A stretch of DNA of 6,577 bases from Pseudomonadota bacterium (GTDB taxonomy: Bacteria; Desulfobacterota; Desulfovibrionia; Desulfovibrionales; Desulfovibrionaceae). Shown here in pieces: positions 5,431-6,577 of this stretch (its first letter is position 1; the number at the start of each line of letters is the position of its first letter). The position numbers were made by a program, and so were the translations under genes. The stretch spans positions 1 to 6,577 of the forward strand of contig JAEZEM010000286.1 of the NCBI GenBank assembly GCA_023417745.1, given 5' to 3'. The notes under the pieces are model-generated. The model worked only from the letters and a program-made list of their open reading frames with translations, had not been told where the DNA came from and did no database searches.

Positions 5431-6577
5431 ATGGCCAACGCCCGTCGCACCCGGCGGCGAAGGACCGAACCTTCGCGCCAGTCCCTCTCATCGTCCTCGT
5501 CGCTGACGCCCAAGGCCCTCCTTCGCCGGATTCTGGCCGGCCTCCTCGTCGTGCCCGGCCGAGCCGTGGCCGGCTATCGCCGTCTGGAGGCCCGGGCTTA
5601 CGGTCTGGGCCTGGGCAAGGTCTGCCGGCCGGCGGCGGCCACCGTGGCCGTGGGCGGCATGTCCCCGGACTGCCGGGGCCGGGTGATGCTGACCTCGTGG
5701 CTCCTGGGCTGGGCCGCCGCCCGGGGCGTGTCCGCCGCCGTGGCCGGGCCGGTCGGCGACGGCGCGCCGTCGGCCAGCCCCTTCCAGGTGCTGCCCGGCA
5801 CCAGCCTGGACGAGGCCGGCATCGAGGCGGCGCTCTTGGCCCGCTACAGCCCGGCCGGCCGCTTCCTCATCGACGCCGATCCCCGTGTCGCCGCCGCCGC
5901 GGCCGTACGCGCCTTCGCCCCGTCCATGCTGGTGCTCCAGGACGCCCTGGGCGAACCCCGGCTGCGCCGCGACCTCGAACTGGCCATCCTCACCCCCGAC
6001 GACCTCGGCCCGGGCTTCGGCCGGGTCTTCCCGGCCGGCTCCTGGCGGCGCGGCCCCGATGTCCTGTCCCGGGCGGCGGCCTTTATCATCCACGCCGGAC
6101 CGCAGTCCCTGGACGCGGCCATGGCCGCGGCCGAACGCCGGCTGGCCGGCTACGGCAAACCCATCTTCGGCATGACCTTTTCCCTGTGGCGCTGGCGCGG
6201 CCCCGAAGGCCCGGCTCCGGCCCCGGCCGGCCAGCCCTATGTCGCCATCCTGGGCGAAACCGACCGCGACAGCCTGCCCGACCTCATCCGGGCCGACCTC
6301 GGCGCTCAGCCGCGCATGGCGTTTTTCGTCCACGACCGCCACCGTTTCACCCGCCAGGACTTCGAACACCTGCGGGCCGACGCCGTGCGCCTGCGCACCG
6401 CCGTGGCCGTCACCAGCCCCCGCTTCGACCTCAAGCTGCGCCAGGGCGGCAGCCAACTCAGCGGCCTGTCCGTGTGGACCTACGACCCCGAAGTGGTCTT
6501 CGGCCCGCGCCTGCTCACCGACCAACCCTTCCTGGCCTGGTGGGAATCACGCCTGGCCGACGTACTGACCGAGCGCC
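5431..6577 (+). CDS. LpxK-like protein (lipid A 4'-kinase homologue) with altered active site; 3' end outside window
   Basis: 382 codons are in view and there is no stop before the edge. After a basic, serine-rich N-terminal extension (1-28) and a hydrophobic segment (29-48), the chain follows the LpxK layout: RLEARAYGLGLGK (51-63), VAVGG (72-76), RRDLELAIL (179-187), PAGSWRRG (201-208) and AAAFIIHAG (215-223). LpxK phosphorylates the 4' position of tetraacyldisaccharide 1-phosphate at the inner membrane during lipid A synthesis. Key positions are changed: the Walker A GGxGKTP is DCRGRVM (80-86), the RGYG motif is AGPV (105-108), the DDGLQH motif is QDALGE (170-175), DHH is DRH (302-304), and TEKD is absent near 328-333. 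The frame is otherwise intact with normal codon use, so this is not simple decay. It may be a pseudoenzyme or diverged paralogue. No ribosome binding site precedes the ATG at 5431, so the start is uncertain. Confidence 0.75.
   Translation, partial: MANARRTRRRRTEPSRQSLSSSSSLTPKALLRRILAGLLVVPGRAVAGYRRLEARAYGLGLGKVCRPAAATVAVGGMSPDCRGRVMLTSWLLGWAAARGVSAAVAGPVGDGAPSASPFQVLPGTSLDEAGIEAALLARYSPAGRFLIDADPRVAAAAAVRAFAPSMLVLQDALGEPRLRRDLELAILTPDDLGPGFGRVFPAGSWRRGPDVLSRAAAFIIHAGPQSLDAAMAAAERRLAGYGKPIFGMTFSLWRWRGPEGPAPAPAGQPYVAILGETDRDSLPDLIRADLGAQPRMAFFVHDRHRFTRQDFEHLRADAVRLRTAVAVTSPRFDLKLRQGGSQLSGLSVWTYDPEVVFGPRLLTDQPFLAWWESRLADVLTER
5458..5475 (+). other. Small hairpin near the 5' end of the LpxK-like gene
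   Basis: CGAAGG (5458-5463) pairs with CCTTCG (5470-5475) around a 6-base loop. It contains a GAAGGA that resembles a ribosome binding site, but no ATG or GTG start lies at a suitable distance after it. It may be coincidental. Confidence 0.3.

Noticed and set aside
5488..6525. Leftward frame of 345 codons opposite the LpxK-like gene
   Set aside because: Its composition is low-complexity G/A/Q/H/E with no recognisable domain, typical of the antisense of a GC-rich gene. The opposite strand has clear LpxK similarity.

Overview
The window is strongly GC-rich bacterial chromosome. It appears to come from a Gram-negative sulfate reducer of the Desulfovibrio type. That placement is an inference from three things: very high third-position GC, a MucR/Ros-type regulator of the kind common in Desulfovibrionales, and genes for an outer-membrane lipid A pathway homologue and a lipoprotein. 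No marker gene fixes the species. The window shows no tRNA, rRNA, CRISPR array, transposase or phage gene, and no gene-free gap longer than about 145 bases.

Left part (1-1970). The C-terminal part of a kinase-fold-like protein, possibly SidJ-related, reads rightward from beyond the left edge to 969. It converges on a leftward MucR-family regulator (1102-1497). The short gap between them holds an imperfect tandem repeat with a period of about 65 bp. Each copy carries the dyad CAATAC-N4-GTATTG, and a GC-rich hairpin lies between the dyads. Divergent from the regulator, across 143 bp, is a small lipoprotein gene (1641-1970).

Middle part (2021-4543). A leftward three-gene unit runs from an OppD/DppD-type ATPase (4543-3575) to an OppF/DppF-type ATPase (3585-2611) and then an unrecognised 163-residue protein (2597-2106). 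It ends at a textbook intrinsic terminator (2021-2055). The two ATPases would energise a dipeptide/oligopeptide/nickel-type ABC importer. No permease or binding-protein gene is adjacent on the promoter side, so they probably work with membrane subunits encoded elsewhere.

Right part (4544-6577). A well-formed promoter and strong ribosome binding site drive a BI-1/YbhL-family seven-helix membrane protein (4655-5368), which is followed by a strong terminator. Five bases after that terminator begins an LpxK-like reading frame that leaves the window at the right edge. It aligns along its length with lipid A 4'-kinase, but the Walker A lysine and threonine and several other active-site positions are replaced, so it looks like a pseudoenzyme or a strongly diverged paralogue.

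Most of the window is ordinary chromosomal housekeeping and transport. The points most worth follow-up are the LpxK homologue with a rewritten active site, the duplicated palindrome element, the kinase-like protein at the left edge and the MucR protein with a broken zinc site. No clear new multi-gene system is visible.
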